From Deferribacteraceae bacterium (lineage in GTDB: Bacteria; Chrysiogenota; Deferribacteres; Deferribacterales; JAISNW01), in contig JAISNW010000139.1 of assembly GCA_031276055.1 (NCBI GenBank), positions 1-6,999 on the forward strand: DNA of 6,999 nucleotides, given 5' to 3'. The translations under genes were made by a program, and so were the position numbers. Positions 5,816 to 6,999 of the stretch are shown here, piece after piece. Within the stretch, counting starts at the first letter, position 1; every line of letters begins with the position of its first letter. The notes under the pieces were generated by a model that was not told the DNA's origin, did not search any database, and saw only the letters and a program-made list of their open reading frames with translations.

Positions 5816-6538
5816 TTGGAAGATAGATGGGTTCATTTTGCCGACTATACTGTCCGTCTTTACGAAACAGACGAGTCCAGCCGCCTAACTTTCTCCAGCT
5901 TATGCACCTTTTTTGAAGAGGCAGCAAACCACCATGCCGTTAAATTAGGCTATTCTGTGCGAGATATGCTGAAAAATGGGATCACATGGGTGCTCCTGCG
6001 TTTTGAGGTAAGGCTGCTAGGCGAAATGCCCTCTGAAGGCGAAACTGTTACGGTGAAAACATGGCCGTTGGGTGTTAATAAGCTCTTTTTTCGCAGGGAT
6101 TTTCAGGCGCTTGCCAACGGTAAACCGTTTGCTTGCGCCGCAAGCGAGTGGACAGTTCTTGACACAGCTGCCCGAAAAGCTGTAGCGATTCCGCTGAAGA
6201 TGAATGAAGATCTCACCCCGCCTAGCGCTGATAGAGCTATTGAAGATCTTAACTGGAAGCTGCCGCTATTACAGAGCGCTGAAGAGAGCGCATCTTTCAT
6301 TATCCGTAAAACAGATATAGATAGAAATGGGCATGTCAACAATGTTAGATATATCGATTGGATTTTAGAGAAAACTGACGGCGCTCTTCTTAGCGTTACT
6401 CTAAATTATAGGGCGGAGGCTCTGTATGGAGAGGTTGTTAAACTAAAGAGCTCCGTTATAGGCGAAAAAGAGATTTTGCAAGCAATATACAACTCTGAAG
6501 GCAGAGAACTTTTGAGAGCAAAAATATTATTTAAGTGA
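5816..6538 (+). CDS. Acyl-ACP thioesterase (FatA/FatB-like, double hotdog)
   Basis: Cytoplasmic enzyme that hydrolyses acyl-acyl-carrier-protein to release free fatty acid, related to plant FatA/FatB. The 240 residues fit the bacterial form, with no transit peptide and two hotdog domains. The first (about 5-125) has the long helix segment with FEEAANHHAVKLGYS and the strand region TWVLLRFEVRL, and contains VKTWPLG. The second (about 158-240) carries the active-site stretch TDIDRNGHVNNVRYIDWILE, with Asp169, Asn171 and His173 in the family's D-x-N-x-H arrangement. YRAEALYGE places Glu201 where plant enzymes have Glu-Cys; the cysteine is alanine here, as I would expect in bacterial members. Translation starts at TTG with a strong AGGAG. 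The gene has its own promoter and is followed after 6 nt by the NYN-domain gene. Chain-length preference cannot be inferred. Confidence 0.9.
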   Translation: MEDRWVHFADYTVRLYETDESSRLTFSSLCTFFEEAANHHAVKLGYSVRDMLKNGITWVLLRFEVRLLGEMPSEGETVTVKTWPLGVNKLFFRRDFQALANGKPFACAASEWTVLDTAARKAVAIPLKMNEDLTPPSADRAIEDLNWKLPLLQSAEESASFIIRKTDIDRNGHVNNVRYIDWILEKTDGALLSVTLNYRAEALYGEVVKLKSSVIGEKEILQAIYNSEGRELLRAKILFK

Positions 6539-6544
6539 GATTTT

Positions 6545-6999
6545 ATGAGAACAGACAAATTACTAAGGATTGGCGTTTTTTATGATGGACAGCTCTTTTA
6601 CAACATCAGCAACTTTTACAATTATGAACATGAGAGGAAAAGCCGCATCGCTATAGGCGGGTTGCAGAGCTATATCCGTAGAAAGATTGCAGAGTATTAT
6701 TCCCACGATATTAATATGTGCCAGATTGTTGAAGCTCATTACTTCAGAGGGCGGCATTCAGCACAGATTGCAGACGATAAAAGGCAGCTTTTTGGAGACA
6801 GACAGTTTGATGACATCTTGATGAGCGAAAATATCGTTACACATTACTGGCCGCTTAGGCTTACGCCGCTTGGAGGCTACGAAGAGAAAGGGATCGATGT
6901 TTGGCTTGCCTTAGAAGCCTACGAGCTTGCTGTGCTGAATAAGTGCGATGTGGTGGTTCTTCTTGTTATGGACGGAGATTATGTGCCCCTTGTCCGTAA
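6545..6999 (+). CDS. NYN-domain (PIN-like, LabA/DUF88-type) protein, 3' partial
   Basis: Open from the ATG at 6545 to the window edge without a stop (151 residues visible). The layout is that of a NYN domain, a PIN-fold predicted RNA nuclease. The opening strand RIGVFYDGQLFY holds Asp14. A central helix KGIDVWLALEAYELA holds Asp118. A later strand with VVVLLVMDGDYVPLVR holds Asp143 and Asp145. These acidic residues are those expected to bind the catalytic metal. Between them is a family-specific segment with EAHYFRGRHSA (63-73). The start lies 6 nt after the thioesterase stop, with only a weak purine stretch overlapping that stop, so coupled translation from the thioesterase transcript is likely. 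Any C-terminal domain, such as an OST-HTH/LOTUS module, lies outside the window. Assignment to the NYN superfamily is strong; the biological RNA target is unknown. Confidence 0.8.
   Translation, partial: MRTDKLLRIGVFYDGQLFYNISNFYNYEHERKSRIAIGGLQSYIRRKIAEYYSHDINMCQIVEAHYFRGRHSAQIADDKRQLFGDRQFDDILMSENIVTHYWPLRLTPLGGYEEKGIDVWLALEAYELAVLNKCDVVVLLVMDGDYVPLVR

Noticed and set aside
6103..6757. Minus-strand frames of 79 and 64 codons under the thioesterase and NYN genes
   Set aside because: They are antisense shadows. The plus-strand frames show catalytic motifs (D-x-N-x-H and the NYN acidic residues).
1..6999. Mobile element, CRISPR, toxin-antitoxin or anti-phage island
   Set aside because: I found no transposase, integrase, direct-repeat array or defence-gene cluster. 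SbcD and the NYN protein are nucleases but lie in separate transcription units with no defence partners.

Overview
The window looks like ordinary chromosomal DNA from a sigma-54-containing bacterium. Intergenic stretches are AT-rich, ribosome-binding sites are clear, and at least one gene starts with TTG. A bacterial acyl-ACP thioesterase, SbcD, a split or full transketolase and a sigma-54 promoter fit many anaerobic lineages (for example Clostridia, spirochaetes and other diderms). The sequence alone does not settle the phylum. I see no transposase, phage gene, tRNA, rRNA or CRISPR array.

Layout. (1) Positions 1-1035, plus strand: the C-terminal end of a transketolase-type enzyme overlaps by 7 nt an RlmB-type 2'-O-ribose methyltransferase. 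(2) Positions 1046-2413, minus strand: a DHA2-type MFS exporter that converges on the methyltransferase with a 10-nt gap. (3) Positions 2535-2560: a perfect GC-rich hairpin between the exporter and the next gene. (4) Positions 2589-4250, minus strand: an Amt ammonium transporter with a complete P-II signalling domain fused to its C-terminus. (5) Positions 4251-4509: an AT-rich control region with a textbook -24/-12 sigma-54 promoter and upstream inverted repeats. (6) Positions 4510-5646, minus strand: the Mre11-like nuclease SbcD, without sbcC beside it. (7) Positions 5647-5815: a divergent promoter region with a sigma-70 promoter in each direction; an inverted repeat covers the -10 of the sbcD promoter. 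(8) Positions 5816-6999, plus strand: an acyl-ACP thioesterase (TTG start) followed after 6 nt by a NYN/PIN-like nuclease-domain gene that runs off the window.

The part most worth attention is the nitrogen module. Channel and P-II regulator are one polypeptide, the usual uridylylated T-loop tyrosine is replaced by leucine while ligand-binding residues and the pore-plugging arginine are kept, and the gene has its own sigma-54 promoter. This suggests transcription under nitrogen control and post-translational gating in cis by ATP/ADP and 2-oxoglutarate rather than by GlnD. The other genes look like housekeeping neighbours with no obvious shared pathway.
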